50,276 nt of DNA from assembly GCA_002721365.1 (NCBI GenBank), contig PBKC01000094.1, positions 1-50,276 on the forward strand. Direction: 5' to 3'. Both the position numbers and the translations under genes were made by a program. This document shows, piece by piece, positions 10,201-17,200 of the stretch. The notes beneath the pieces were generated by a model. The model was given only the letters and a program-made list of their open reading frames with translations. It had not been told where the DNA came from and searched no databases. Each line of letters starts with the position of its first letter. Position 1 is the first letter of the stretch. This stretch comes from Rhodospirillaceae bacterium (GTDB lineage Bacteria; Pseudomonadota; Alphaproteobacteria; GCA-2721365).

Positions 10201-10366
10201 GGGCCGCAACGCGATCGGTTCGGGCGTGCTGGGTGGCACGATCTCGGCCACCGTGCTCGGCATCTTCTTCGTGCCGCTGTTCTACGTCGTCATCGGGAAG
10301 CTCGCCTTCCGTCGCCGGAAGGCCGCCACCGAAGCCGAAGTGAAGACGGCCGACCAGACCGGCTGA
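7223..10366 (+). CDS. RND multidrug efflux permease (AcrB/MexB, HAE1 family)
   Basis: A 1047-residue trimeric inner-membrane H+/drug antiporter, the usual length for HAE1. The N-terminus MPRFFIDRPVFAWVLSI is typical. TM4 has the paired proton-relay aspartates in LVDDAIVVVENVER (about residue 407). TM10 keeps the essential Lys in GLTGKNAILIVEFARD. Twelve transmembrane segments and two large periplasmic loops with porter and docking subdomains are evident. It pairs with the adaptor 9 bp upstream. No outer-membrane channel gene is in this operon, so the NodT protein at 3479-4909 or a distant TolC may serve. Substrates cannot be predicted. Confidence 0.97.
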   Translation: MPRFFIDRPVFAWVLSILIMGIGVLSIMVLPIAQYPEIAPPSVTVTATYPGASAETIANTVTQVIEQQMTGLDGMRYISSNSTSAGRAELTITFETGTDPDIAQVQVQNKLAQATPLLPEPVQRQGVTVRKSSAGFLMVIALISEDGSLNQVDLADYMSSNLVDEFSRIEGVGEVQVFGSQYAMRIWLDPSKLAAFEVSPSEVVAAVAAENAQISAGAFGDLPAVENQQLNATITAQSLLQTPQDFEQIVLRAETDGGLVLLKDVARIEIGAETYQTIARYNRQPAAGMAIRLASGANALDTAEAVRARIEEFSAFFPEGVTYTIPYDTTPFVRISIDEVVRTLVEAIVLVFLVMFLFLQNLRATLIPTLAVPIVLLGTFGVLATAGFSINTLTMLAMVLAIGLLVDDAIVVVENVERIMAEEGLSPREATRKSMSQITGALIGIAMVLSAVFVPMAFFGGSTGVIYRQFAITIVSAMALSVVVALSLTPALCATMLKSHSAHGPRRGPFGWFNRGFEASQNGYSRGVGGIVRRPLRIGVIYLALAGGMAWLFMNTPTGFLPDEDQGIMFVFTQAPTGATAGRTLEVMKKVEDHFLDTEKDNVASMFTVVGFSFAGSGQNMALGFVRLKDWSEREGAGQSVQAIAGRAYGVLGQIRDALVFPVVPPSVIELGNVSGFDFYLQARGGQSHEQLLEARNQLLGMAAQSPLIGSARPNGLEDAAQYNLDIDWRAAGAMGVSATDVEGLLSIAWAGRYVNDFINAGRIKRVYVQGEPSARSSPEDIERWRVKNANGGLVPFSNFAKGHWRYGAQGLSRYNGVPAMQVQGTPAEGVTTGEAMAEIERLAAQLPSGFDVVWTGLSLEERESGGQAPLLYALSLAAIFLSLAALYESWAIPFAVMLAMPIGALGALLGALFGGFANDVFFQVGLLTVIGLTGKNAILIVEFARDLQEAGKPMLEAVVEAARLRFRPIIMTSVAFSLGVLPLVLSTGAGSAGRNAIGSGVLGGTISATVLGIFFVPLFYVVIGKLAFRRRKAATEAEVKTADQTG

Positions 10367-10375
10367 TCGGTCCGG

Positions 10376-10981
10376 TCAGGTCGCCGTGCCCTCCGTGCCC
10401 GTCTCTGCCGCGAGGCAGGTATCGAGCAGTTTCGCGATCAGCGGTTCGGCGGCTGTCCGGCCGGCGTCGTCCAGGGGGGCGACGTGCAGGACTTCCCGAA
10501 GAATGCTGACTCCGGTCAGGCACGCGACGAACAGGGCGGCGCGCAACGGTCCCGGCTCGGCCGACTTCGCGGCGATCGGGCCGATCATGTCGTTCATGGT
10601 GAACTGGCGGAAGATCTCGGCCGCCTGCGGACTGGGCAGGGAATGAGTGAAGATCTGCAGCGCCTTCGCGCTCGGGTCTTCGACCGAACCTGGCTCGAAC
10701 AGGAACCTGGCGAAGACGGCACCGAGTTGATCGCCATCCGCCGCCAGAAGGCGGGCGGCCTTGGCGGCGACGGCGAACGCCTCGGCGAACAGACGCTCCT
10801 TCGATCCGTAGGCGCGGTGTACCAGCGCGACGTCCACACCCACATCGGCCGCAATGTCGCGCAGGCCCACCTGCTCGTAGGGCGCACGGGCGAACCGGTC
10901 GATGGCGGCTTCGAGGATGCGCTGCCGCGTCACCTCCCCATCGCGCTTCTGTCTCGACGACGATGTAATGGTTTCCTCCAA
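10376..10981 (-). CDS. TetR-family repressor, likely of the RND pump
   Basis: About 200 residues with an N-terminal helix-turn-helix (VTRQRILEAAIDRFARAPYE, then IAADVGVDVALVHRAYGSKE). It is convergent with the pump gene, only 9 bp apart. The start is uncertain. The longest frame begins with TTG at 10981, but its GGAGG lies inside that reading and is spaced 5 nt before an ATT codon (10969). A rare ATT start with a strong Shine-Dalgarno is therefore possible, and GTG at codon 17 is a third option. The dyad at 11045-11060 upstream of it matches the one before the pump, which indicates autoregulation and pump control. The C-terminal domain resembles AcrR-like efflux regulators only in general layout. 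Confidence 0.88.
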   Translation of the reverse strand: MEETITSSSRQKRDGEVTRQRILEAAIDRFARAPYEQVGLRDIAADVGVDVALVHRAYGSKERLFAEAFAVAAKAARLLAADGDQLGAVFARFLFEPGSVEDPSAKALQIFTHSLPSPQAAEIFRQFTMNDMIGPIAAKSAEPGPLRAALFVACLTGVSILREVLHVAPLDDAGRTAAEPLIAKLLDTCLAAETGTEGTAT

Positions 10982-11044
10982 GGGCTCTGCTGCGACGAGG
11001 CGTTATCGCCGACTCGACGCAGCATCCGGTCGAGACCCTCTTAG

Positions 11045-11060
11045 GTCAACCGCTGTTGAG
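11045..11060 (-). promoter_or_regulatory. Operator upstream of the pump regulator gene
   Basis: GTCAAC-CGCT-GTTGAG matches the half-sites and spacing of 5842-5857 (GTCAAC-AGTC-GTTGAC) except for one end base. On the minus strand it contains a -35-like TTGACC followed after 17 bp by GATGCT, a poor but possible -10. Binding here would repress transcription of the TetR-family gene starting near 10981. Confidence 0.6.
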
Positions 11061-11078
11061 TCCGATATGGGCGACGAG

Positions 11079-11342
11079 TCAGTGGCGGAGGCGGGGCTGG
11101 GCCGCAGCGGGCGCCGGTGTTTCGACCTCGACCGTGGTGGTGCCGCTGTTCTTGACCAGCGACAGGCCTCGCTTCGAGTGGATGACCTTGGTATGGCCGA
11201 TGCTGAGATCGGGGCTCAGTTCCGTCCCGTCGGTCCGATAGAGGAACACTTCCGGGGAATCGCCGTCGTCGATTGGCCGTAATGCGACACTTTGGGCGCC
11301 GTTGAGAGCGAGTTCGCTTCCCGCGTTCAGCCGGGTCTTCAT
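11079..11342 (-). CDS. Small protein of unknown function (87 aa)
   Basis: I do not recognise this protein. It starts at ATG 11342 (MKTRLNAGSE), 10 bp after the upstream gene's stop, behind a GAGG. The frame stays open further upstream, but that part overlaps the preceding gene and has the composition of a shadow. The protein looks like an all-beta domain (about residues 5-70, with alternating hydrophobic strands such as EVFLYRTDGTE and TTTVEV) and has a Pro/Ala-rich tail. It has no signal peptide, no Cys and no membrane segment. Its position suggests it works with the putative cysteine hydrolase encoded just upstream. It could be a small scaffold, inhibitor or subunit. Confidence 0.6.
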   Translation of the reverse strand: MKTRLNAGSELALNGAQSVALRPIDDGDSPEVFLYRTDGTELSPDLSIGHTKVIHSKRGLSLVKNSGTTTVEVETPAPAAAQPRLRH

Positions 11343-11352
11343 CGTCACCGCC

Positions 11353-11874
11353 TCATATCTGCTTGGCCTTTTCGGGCGCGAATTCAGCGCATAGTGCGGC
11401 GAAACGATAGACGACATCGTCGGGGGTGCACCAGACGATACGGTATCGGTCGGGCCCCGCGCCCACTTTGGTTCCTTGGTCGTGCCACGGCAGGGCGTCG
11501 CCGTCGAACGCCCCATAGTTGAGATCGCCCCCGACGGAGCCGTTGTTGGTGCCCGCGAACCGGCCGGGCGCCGTCGCGACCATCGTGTGCTGAAGCCTGT
11601 CGCCCTGGTCGAACAGGCAGCAGATGGCGCCGGCGGGCACCGCGCCGATGGTGGCGCGCGTGGCGGCCGGGTCGGAAGCTGGATCGGCGTACAGGCGGCG
11701 GTAGAGCGCCTGCGGCCCGAAATGGCGGTAGAGGTCCTGCACCCGCTCGGTTTCCAGGTAACCGGCCTGGACCAGCCAAGTGATCACGGTGTCGTGGCAC
11801 ATGGGGCCGGCGACGGCCGGAATCGATGGTGCCGCGGATGCCGCCTGGGCGAGCGCTGCGGGCGTTCTCGGCAT
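11353..11874 (-). CDS. Putative papain-like cysteine hydrolase (173 aa)
   Basis: No family is recognised with certainty. Translation most likely starts at ATG 11874 (MPRTPAALAQ), because AGGAG lies 6 nt before it; an upstream GTG/ATG extension is possible. The sequence has a Cys at the head of a predicted helix (PMCHDTVITWLVQAGY, Cys about residue 26), a later conserved-looking His in LQHTMVA (about 100) and a downstream Asn-Asn-Gly loop. The order Cys-His-Asn resembles papain-fold, NlpC/P60-like or related amidase/protease domains. There is no signal peptide. It forms a two-gene unit with the 87-residue protein and is divergent from the 844-residue membrane protein. The functional call is inference from motif order only. 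Confidence 0.5.
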   Translation of the reverse strand: MPRTPAALAQAASAAPSIPAVAGPMCHDTVITWLVQAGYLETERVQDLYRHFGPQALYRRLYADPASDPAATRATIGAVPAGAICCLFDQGDRLQHTMVATAPGRFAGTNNGSVGGDLNYGAFDGDALPWHDQGTKVGAGPDRYRIVWCTPDDVVYRFAALCAEFAPEKAKQI

Positions 11875-11915
11875 CGGCGTCTCCTCGGATCGGGTCGAGC
11901 CTGACATCTCCAAAC

Positions 11916-11926
11916 ACATTAGTGCA
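11916..11926 (-). promoter_or_regulatory. TGCACTAATGT element in the divergent intergenic region
   Basis: On the minus strand TGCACTAATGT lies about 42 bp upstream of the 11874 start. Closely similar elements, TGCACTATTGT and TGCACTATAGT, lie at 25595 and 25658 before the REC-EAL gene. It may be a shared -10 type box or a regulator half-site. The rest of the intergenic region 11875-12016 shows only a GGGGGAGGG ribosome binding site before 12017. Confidence 0.3.
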
Positions 11927-12016
11927 CACTCAAATACGCGTCTCTGCCACAATTACCTAGTTGCCAGGAGGCGATGCGCACGCGACCGTGACTTCTTTCT
12001 CCGGGGGGAGGGTGGA

Positions 12017-14551
12017 ATGGATCTCGACGCCTATCGCGCGCTGGGGCGCCGCAGGCAGATAGCCCTCGCGATCGCCTTCCACATCGTGGCCGGGTTTCTC
12101 CTCATCCACACCCTCGTGGATGTCGACGAAGTGAGCACGACGGCCGCCGGCATCGCCTTCGCGGGCCTCATCGCGGTCTTGGCGGTGGTCTGGGAGCAGC
12201 GGAAGGGCCGGCCCGCCCACGGGATCGCGTTGTCCACGATCAGCTTGGCCGGTCTCGTCATCACCTTCAACATCGCCCAGGTCATGGCTGGCTTGACGTC
12301 GGCGGGCCTCCTGTACGTCCCGCCGGTCTACCTGGCTCTCATGGTGGTCGGCGTGCGGGCGATCCGGTCGGAGCCGGACAATGCAGCTCTCGTTCCGCCG
12401 ACGCTGCGCGCCGTCCTGGGCATGCTCACCATCGCCCTTTTCCTGCGACTGTTCTTTGCCGGCGATTCCCTCGCCGAGGACGCAGGCGGGTTCATCATTC
12501 TTGGTGCCGGTGCCGCCGCTCTCTATTGGCGCGCCTCCGCGGGCGCTTGGTTTTTCTGGCCGGCCGGCGCAATCATCGGCGGCTGGGCCTATACGTCCCT
12601 CGAAGCGGCGGGAGCGCCGGAGCTTGTGTCGGCACTAGGGGCCATGCTGGGCGCCGTTGTCCCCGGATTGGCGTGGGAACTGTTTCGCAGACTGCAGGCG
12701 CGCGGCGTGGTCCAACGCTTCGTCCCGATGCTGCGTGACGAAGCCTTCGGATCGGGAACGGCCCTGGCCCTGGAGAACCGGCGCCAACGCTTGCTGCTCG
12801 ATCTGATCGCGCTCGTCGTCTTCACCGTTCTGCTGGTCCGGGTGGCCGACCCGTCGTTCCGCTATTCCCTGATCGTCGAGATCGGGACCGCGGCCGGCTA
12901 TGCGCTGATGGTCTCGGCGCTGGTGGTCTCGCTCGGTTGGCGCGTCCGGCGCCTGCGTCGCTTCCGGCTGGTGCCGATGATGCTGCTGGCCGCCGTGACG
13001 GCCCTCGGCATGGCAGTCGTATTCACGTTCTGGGTCGGGTTGGAGGAATCGGGATACCTGCCGCCTCTACTCAACATGGTGGAGCGTTGGATCAACAGGT
13101 TCGACGGCACGGGCGCGATCACCATCCTGACATTGATGGCGGTCGGCCTGACCGCCCCCTTCGTCATTGCGCTGTTCGTGCTTCGCGATATCACGTTGAC
13201 GCCGGGATCGGTGCGGACGGCCTTCGTGACGATCTTCGGCGGGCTCGTCGCCGACTTCATCTTCGTGACCGCGCTGGGTGATGCGGGGGAGGCGCATTTC
13301 GACATCCTCACTATCCCCGTTGCGGATGTCGCGGGTCTCGTCCTCTTCGCCGCGGCCGGGATTACCTATTTCCTCCACCGCACCGAACCAGGCTCCTGGG
13401 TCATCTGGCCGGTGTCCGGCGCCGCGGCCGGAGTCATCTTTCGTCTCATCGTCGGTGCGGAGGTCTGGGCGGACCGGCAGCTCAACCAGACCGTATCGGT
13501 CCAGGACGACCGTTTCGCCACCCGTCTTGGCGATATCCTGCTGGCCTCGATCTTCGGCGCGCTCGCCGGAGCCGGCGTCCATCTCGCCAAGCGCATCTGG
13601 ATCGACCGCGACCCGGAGGCGCGGGGGCGCGCCGTGCGCGTCCGGAGCGCCGTCACCATCCTCCACGCCGTGGCGCCGATCCTCATCCTGCTGTTCATCG
13701 CCAGCGGCATCGCCACCTTCGCCAAGGACGCGCAGCGCGAAATCGGCGCCGCTGCGGTCAGCGTCGGCAATGTCGCCTACAGCGGCCGGCTGATCGGCGA
13801 TCAGGTGCAGCAGTCGGTGCAGGTGGTGCAGAAGCAGGCCGAAACCACCTTCAAGAACGCGACCGACATGATCGAGAACGCCAAGGCCACCGCCGAGGAT
13901 CTGAAGGTGCAGGGCATGATCCTGAAGGACGAGATGCTGGGCGCCGTCGAGAAGTCGGCCGGCGAGGCCCTGGACAAGGCCAAGGCCAAGGCGGGCGAGA
14001 TCGTCGAAAAGGTCGGCGAAGGACTGTCCGATGCATTCGAGCCGCCGGCCTTCATCAGCTGGATGATCCCCGATCTCGGTATCGGCGACGCCTTGAAGGA
14101 CGTATTCGGAACGGTGCTGTCGTCGATCGCACCGGACCTCGATTTCAAGGCGCTCTTCACCAGTTTCGTGACCGATCTGACGCAGTCGGTCGAGGCCAAT
14201 TTCGAAGGGCCGCGCCAACGCGCCCAAGCGATGCTCGACAGCGTCACATCCCTCGACGACCAGTTCTGGGCAGATGCGAAAGTCAGCAAGCAGGCGCTCG
14301 AGTCCCAGCTCAATTCGCTGACCAGCGTGATCGAGGCCGAGAAGGGGAAGATCTACACGAACCTTCAGCAGCTCCTGGTGCGGATAACGAACTTCCTCGT
14401 CTATATGGCGATCTTCATGTCGACGCTGATCACCGGGTTCATCCTCTGGCTGCTGTGGAAAGCGTTCAACGGGCTGTTCGTCATGGCGGAGAGGGTCGAT
14501 CGCGGCTGGAAGATGCTCATGCAGGGCCAGGAAGAACCGGTGACGGCATAG
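12017..14551 (+). CDS. Large polytopic membrane protein with internal duplication (844 aa)
   Basis: I do not recognise the family. The start ATG 12017 follows a strong GGGGGAGGG; a longer frame begins at 11780 but runs through the divergent gene's promoter. Residues 1-500 form about 12-14 transmembrane helices. Two segments look like a tandem duplication. Around residue 176, an aromatic/Arg-rich start leads into GAWFFWPAGAIIGG; around residue 459, GSWVIWPVSGAAAG. Each is followed by a loop and an LGA-x-L-G-A-like helix ending in Arg/Lys. Another helix at about 550-568 precedes some 220 residues of Ala/Lys/Glu-rich amphipathic sequence (QVVQKQAETTF; LDKAKAKAGEIVEKV). A last membrane helix lies at about 792-820, with a short cytosolic tail. 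The long soluble stretch between two anchors suggests a periplasmic or cytosolic coiled scaffold. Confidence 0.75.
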   Translation: MDLDAYRALGRRRQIALAIAFHIVAGFLLIHTLVDVDEVSTTAAGIAFAGLIAVLAVVWEQRKGRPAHGIALSTISLAGLVITFNIAQVMAGLTSAGLLYVPPVYLALMVVGVRAIRSEPDNAALVPPTLRAVLGMLTIALFLRLFFAGDSLAEDAGGFIILGAGAAALYWRASAGAWFFWPAGAIIGGWAYTSLEAAGAPELVSALGAMLGAVVPGLAWELFRRLQARGVVQRFVPMLRDEAFGSGTALALENRRQRLLLDLIALVVFTVLLVRVADPSFRYSLIVEIGTAAGYALMVSALVVSLGWRVRRLRRFRLVPMMLLAAVTALGMAVVFTFWVGLEESGYLPPLLNMVERWINRFDGTGAITILTLMAVGLTAPFVIALFVLRDITLTPGSVRTAFVTIFGGLVADFIFVTALGDAGEAHFDILTIPVADVAGLVLFAAAGITYFLHRTEPGSWVIWPVSGAAAGVIFRLIVGAEVWADRQLNQTVSVQDDRFATRLGDILLASIFGALAGAGVHLAKRIWIDRDPEARGRAVRVRSAVTILHAVAPILILLFIASGIATFAKDAQREIGAAAVSVGNVAYSGRLIGDQVQQSVQVVQKQAETTFKNATDMIENAKATAEDLKVQGMILKDEMLGAVEKSAGEALDKAKAKAGEIVEKVGEGLSDAFEPPAFISWMIPDLGIGDALKDVFGTVLSSIAPDLDFKALFTSFVTDLTQSVEANFEGPRQRAQAMLDSVTSLDDQFWADAKVSKQALESQLNSLTSVIEAEKGKIYTNLQQLLVRITNFLVYMAIFMSTLITGFILWLLWKAFNGLFVMAERVDRGWKMLMQGQEEPVTA

Positions 14552-14583
14552 GGTCGGTCCGGGCAAACCGAGGGAGAAGGCAG

Positions 14584-14808
14584 ATGGGTTCACCCGCTGG
14601 TGGTGACAGAGACGATGATGGCGGCGTCCGGCCGATGGAGGTCGAGGACGATTTCGCCGGCTACCCTTATGTGATCGTTTATCTCGACGGTCGGCGGGAA
14701 GGCTTCGACGGCGACCGCGAGCAACTCCTGGACATGCTCGGCAGCTACACGATGCACGAGGACGGACGTACCGTGCTGCAGACCGAGGGCATGCCCGCTC
14801 GTCCCTAG
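14584..14808 (+). CDS. Small acidic protein of unknown function (74 aa)
   Basis: It starts at ATG 14584 behind GGGAGAAGG, 32 bp after the large membrane protein's stop, and so is probably co-transcribed with it. A longer reading from 14455 overlaps that gene and is unlikely. The first 15 residues are Gly/Asp-rich and disordered. The remainder (FAGYPYVIVYLDGRREGF, then a helix REQLLDMLGSYTM) looks like a compact beta-beta-alpha domain. No known family is recognised. The pairing with 12017-14551 suggests a small partner protein. Confidence 0.6.
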   Translation: MGSPAGGDRDDDGGVRPMEVEDDFAGYPYVIVYLDGRREGFDGDREQLLDMLGSYTMHEDGRTVLQTEGMPARP

Positions 14809-14846
14809 AACGCGACCGCGGAACGGCGTACGGCGTGAAGCCGGAC

Positions 14847-14942
14847 CTACGTCAGCGGACCGATATCGGCGAAGACGCGGGCGATCTCGGCGCGCCCGGC
14901 GCCTGACATCAGCAGCAACGTGAGCAGGATCGGCGCCTTGGG
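14847..14942 (-). pseudogene. 3' fragment of an asparaginase gene (second copy)
   Basis: The minus strand encodes ILLTLLLMSGAGRAEIAR followed by VFADIGPLT and a TAG stop. This is nearly identical to the C-terminus of the asparaginase gene at 16003-17023 (…ADIGPLTG). Nothing of the rest of the gene is present. The fragment is one arm of the direct repeat that brackets the gene at 14978-15880. It is a remnant, not a functional gene. Confidence 0.85.
14851..14942. repeat. 92-bp direct repeat, left copy
   Basis: It matches 16010-16101 over 92 bp with about five substitutions and no gap; the similarity stops abruptly on the left and fades on the right. The two copies lie 1159 bp apart, in the same orientation, around a lower-GC gene. 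Both are the 3' end of an asparaginase gene. Confidence 0.9.
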
Positions 14943-14977
14943 ACCTGCGCGCTTCGTCTCTCGTTCGTCTGAACGGC

Positions 14978-15880
14978 TCACGCCCGGATTTCCCGGAGCA
15001 GGTGCGTGATCAGGTCGGCCGACCTGCGCTGCAGCGTGAGCCGCGCCTCCGGTGTTCCTGTATGCCCGCTCAACTCGAACTTTGCTGCGGCGATCGGCCC
15101 GTCCTTTAGGTAGCCCTCGCTCTTTTCCTCATCGCCAAATCGCCTTCTGAGAATCTGCAGGGCAGTTTCGACGGCCTCCTTGTGCCTGCTGTCGAGCGCA
15201 GCTCGCAATGCCTTGGCCACCGCTTCTGGTCCGCCTTTGAAACTCCTGAGGCAATGGATCAGGCTGTACGCGTCCTTGTCCTCGTGCCGCTGGTCGAGCA
15301 CATAGGATCTGAGGCATACGAAGCTGACGATGTCGGTGTGCCGTATCGTTTCCGTCACGACACTGTCGTCTCCCAGCAGTGCAGCGCTGACTTCCTTCAC
15401 TTCGTAATGGTCGTAAATTATTGAGGAATAAGGGATACTCAGTGCAGAAATATTGCCCAAGGTCAGCGGCGGTTGGGTCTTGCTGCCGCCCGCTCCTGGG
15501 TGGCCGACCAGAAATTCGAGAACTAGCGTTGCCCCACTTTCCGTCTTCACCTGCCATCGCCACGAGACCCGTTCGCCGTTGGCGTTTTCGCCGCGTTCGA
15601 AGCCCAGTTTGCGGAAATTGTCTTCGAGCGAGCGATATGCCTCGACGTCGGCCAGTATCTGCAACTCGATGGTAGTGCCTACGTGGCCGGTTTCGGGGCG
15701 AGAAAGGACGTACGGCGGTTTCATCCGTATGAGGTAGCTAGGCGTCAATCTACCCACGAGGTAGACCGAGTCCTTCCACGGTCCGAAGCTACGAAGAAGG
15801 GTTACAAGAACCCGTTCGCCGTTCTCGATCAGTTCGTTGAGGGTGTCCCACCAACGGCTATGTCTGACGCGAACTGTCAC
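14978..15880 (-). CDS. AbiEii-type nucleotidyltransferase-like protein, degenerate active site
   Basis: A 300-residue protein from a GTG at 15880; an in-frame stop just upstream leaves no other start, and the Shine-Dalgarno is weak. The layout resembles bacterial nucleotidyltransferases of the AbiEii/AbiGii toxin type: a helical start, the hydrophobic strand DSVYLVGRLTP, then GHVGTTIEL where the family has H-x-GT-x-DVDL, then AYRSLEDNFRKLGFERGENANG, and a later strand LVLEFLVGHP where active members have VDFL. The aspartates expected of a nucleotidyltransferase are replaced here, so catalysis is doubtful. The C-terminal half is helical. Base composition (for example 15380-15480) is clearly more AT-rich than its neighbours. 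With the flanking 92-bp repeats this suggests horizontal acquisition. A defence or toxin role is inference. Confidence 0.6.
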   Translation of the reverse strand: MTVRVRHSRWWDTLNELIENGERVLVTLLRSFGPWKDSVYLVGRLTPSYLIRMKPPYVLSRPETGHVGTTIELQILADVEAYRSLEDNFRKLGFERGENANGERVSWRWQVKTESGATLVLEFLVGHPGAGGSKTQPPLTLGNISALSIPYSSIIYDHYEVKEVSAALLGDDSVVTETIRHTDIVSFVCLRSYVLDQRHEDKDAYSLIHCLRSFKGGPEAVAKALRAALDSRHKEAVETALQILRRRFGDEEKSEGYLKDGPIAAAKFELSGHTGTPEARLTLQRRSADLITHLLREIRA

Positions 15881-16002
15881 TGCGCTGTTCGGTGCGGCCC
15901 TGTTTGATCATGACGTTACGGCGGTCAGGGGTATGAAAAGATAATCGCGCGTGGGCACGAAGGTTTCCAGCATCGCAAAGACCGGTCAAAGATCGGACAG
16001 GG

Positions 16003-17023
16003 TCAGCCGGTCAGCGGACCGATATCGGCGAAGGCGCGGGCAATCTCGGCGCGCCCGGCGCCTGACATCAGCAGCAACGTGAGCAGGATTCGCGCTTTGG
16101 GGCCGTCCAAGGCGCCTGCGAAGACGATCCCGCGGGCGATCAGGTCGGTTTCCGACCCGGCGAATCCGCCATAGGTGCCGCGCAGCACCTCGCCGCTGCC
16201 GGCGCGGGTCGCGAGCACCACCGGCATCGTCGCGACCAGCCGCTCGATGCGGCCCCGGCGCGGCGACCTCGGCGGTGACATGGCCGCCGCCGAAGGCTTC
16301 GATGACGGCACCCGCATATCCGATGGCGGGCAGGGCGTCGAGCAGGCGACCGTCATCGCCCAACGCCATCTTGATCAGACAGACCGGCGGTGTAGCCGCC
16401 TCGTCCGTGACATCGAGATGGTAGCGTCGCGCCGGCCGCAAGAGGATCCGGACATCGCCCTCCGCCAGCCAGCCGAGGCGTCCGGCATGGGGCGAGACGA
16501 AGGTCGCGGGGTTCTGGCTGTGCGCCTTGCGGACGAAACGGGCGGCGTGAATGTCGTCGTTCAGCACCGCCACCGCGCCGAGGCCGCGCGCTTCGGCCGA
16601 GGCGGCGACGCGTACGGCGGCCAGCAGATTGGCCGGTCCGTCCGCTCCCGCCATGCTCGCATTGCGCATCGCGCCGGTGACGACGACCGGCGCGTCGCCC
16701 GCGAGAAGCAGGTCGAAGGCGAACGCCACTTCTTCGATGGTGTCGGTGCCTTGGGAGACGACGACGCCGGCGCTTCCCGCCGCGACCGCTTCCCGACAGG
16801 CGACAGCGATATCCAGAACGTCGCGCATCGTCATATGCGGCGATGCGACGAGCCGCATCGGTCGGGAAACGATCTCGGCCGTCTCGGTGATTCCCGGAAT
16901 CTCGCGGGCCAGCGCGCCCACGTCGATGCTGGGCAGGGCGCCGACGCCTTCCTGGACGGCGCTGGCGATCGTCCCGCCGCAGGAGATGAGCGTGACCGTC
17001 GGCTTGCTGCTCACGAAGCGCAT
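16003..17023 (-). pseudogene. L-asparaginase, frameshifted
   Basis: Type II-like asparaginase from ATG 17023. The first threonine motif is SCGGTIAS (nucleophile Thr) and the second is VVSQGTDTIEEVAFAFDLLL, followed by VVVTGAMRN. The frame is good to about residue 255 (GGGHVTAEVAAPG). It then breaks in a GGGG run (16253-16256 on the plus strand as CCCC) and continues in another frame as RIERLVATMPVVLATRAGSG… to ADIGPLTG and TGA at 16003. Removing one G restores the normal length of about 340 residues. Without that change the first frame runs on as Arg-rich nonsense to 15986. The lesion is either a real inactivating +1 insertion or a homopolymer sequencing error. The active-site half is intact. 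Confidence 0.85.
16010..16101. repeat. 92-bp direct repeat, right copy
   Basis: This is the 3' end of the asparaginase gene, matching 14851-14942 at about 95 percent identity. Together with the left copy it delimits roughly 1.07 kb (14943-16009) that looks inserted or captured. Confidence 0.9.
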
Positions 17024-17200
17024 CCCTCGTTACGGTGTCCCGATACCTCGGTGTCTCGGCAGCGTGGCGCGTACCGAGGCGAGAGTATCGAAGCCCGGAT
17101 CGCCCCCGGTCAATTCCGCTTGCCGTGGAATCGGTGCCATATCGGTCGGGGCGCGGTAGACTGCTCCTCTGCCTGAGGGGGAGGAGGGCGCGGCCGGTCC

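Noticed and set aside
11780..12016. Earlier start of the large membrane protein
   Set aside because: The segment is antisense to the cysteine-hydrolase gene and its promoter, and a strong ribosome site precedes 12017.
13067..14593. A 508-codon minus-strand frame opposite the large membrane protein
   Set aside because: His/Asp/Leu shadow composition; the sense frame has a strong ribosome site and coherent membrane helices.
14851..16101. Insertion sequence or integron cassette around the direct repeats
   Set aside because: No transposase, integrase, terminal inverted repeats or attC-like structure is visible. The repeats are gene-derived.
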